A stretch of DNA of 20,524 bases, taken from the IMG/VR virus record IMGVR_UViG_3300030117_001136, positions 1 to 20,524 of that record; one strand, 5' to 3'. The notes beneath the pieces were generated by a model. That model saw only the letters and a program-made list of their open reading frames with translations. It had not been told where the DNA came from and did no database searches. Every line of letters starts with the position of its first letter. Position 1 is the first letter of the stretch. The position numbers were made by a program, and so were the translations under genes. This stretch comes from a virus. Positions 20,458 through 20,524 of this stretch are shown here, piece by piece.

Positions 20458-20524
20458 TTTTTATCTTAAATAAACTCAATACTTGTAAGCTGTGACTAAA
20501 AAAATTATGCGCTTCGAATCACCA
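20458..20524. other. Right-edge non-coding 67 bp, no confident signal
   Basis: No frame of useful length and no convincing promoter boxes are visible. A TTCGAA palindrome lies near the end. It might be the upstream region of the packaging operon or the end of a gap containing the cos site, but the window is too short to tell. Confidence 0.3.

Noticed and set aside
20500-20524. tRNA-like 3' end or attachment core (cttcgaatcacca on the plus strand)
   Set aside because: The TTCGAAT loop and a terminal CCA are present, but flanking bases do not form a T-arm stem (C instead of G before the loop) and the sequence upstream has no tRNA arms.

Overview
The window reads as the late (virion structure and DNA packaging) region of a tailed phage or prophage with long-tailed, lambda-like siphovirus organisation. 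It is strongly AT-rich. The capsid-fused N-terminal module and several small proteins look like those of uncultivated marine phages, so an AT-rich marine bacterium is a plausible host, but nothing here fixes the host. Almost everything lies on the minus strand and is read from the right end towards position 1. Genes are separated by a few bases or overlap (ATGA, TAATG, ATGGCTAA junctions), as in a single late operon.

Minus strand, in order of transcription: a very basic 47-residue protein (20457-20314), a Gln-rich 30-residue peptide, the terminase small subunit, a GpA-type terminase large subunit, then after the cassette region a protein with a gpW-like C-terminus and a lambda gpB-family portal. 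Next comes one very long ORF (12243-14942) joining a marine-phage module, an HK97-type prohead protease and an HK97-fold major capsid protein. It is followed by a small neck-region protein, a gpFII-like joiner, a gpU-like tail terminator, a 45-residue protein, the tail tube and a G/GT chaperone pair made by a probable -1 frameshift. The tail end of the operon holds the tape measure, a distal tail protein, a tail-tip hub with tandem beta repeats, an NlpC/P60-like peptidase, a gpJ-like tip protein with fibronectin-like domains, a tail fibre ending in a peptidase S74 chaperone, two small conserved proteins and the start of another gene running off the left edge.

The most unusual region is 17047-17971. 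Between terL and the gpW/portal block sit two tandem transcription units on the opposite (plus) strand. Each has nearly the same 140-bp leader (palindrome, promoter, ribosome binding site) and nearly the same hairpin terminator, but the genes between them differ: one 79-residue protein in the first, two overlapping small ORFs of 55 and 51 residues in the second. This has the form of a phage 'moron' cassette slot in which flanks are conserved and cargo is exchanged. It is my leading candidate for an undescribed system.

Other points worth checking: the capsid ORF keeps two internal Shine-Dalgarno/ATG pairs exactly where a protease and a capsid gene would start; the tail chaperone frameshift is confined to about 15 nt; and the 47-residue protein carries a motif like that of the mS38/bS22 (AURKAIP1/COX24) ribosomal proteins. 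No RNA genes, CRISPR arrays, insertion sequences, integrase or lysis genes are recognisable in this window.
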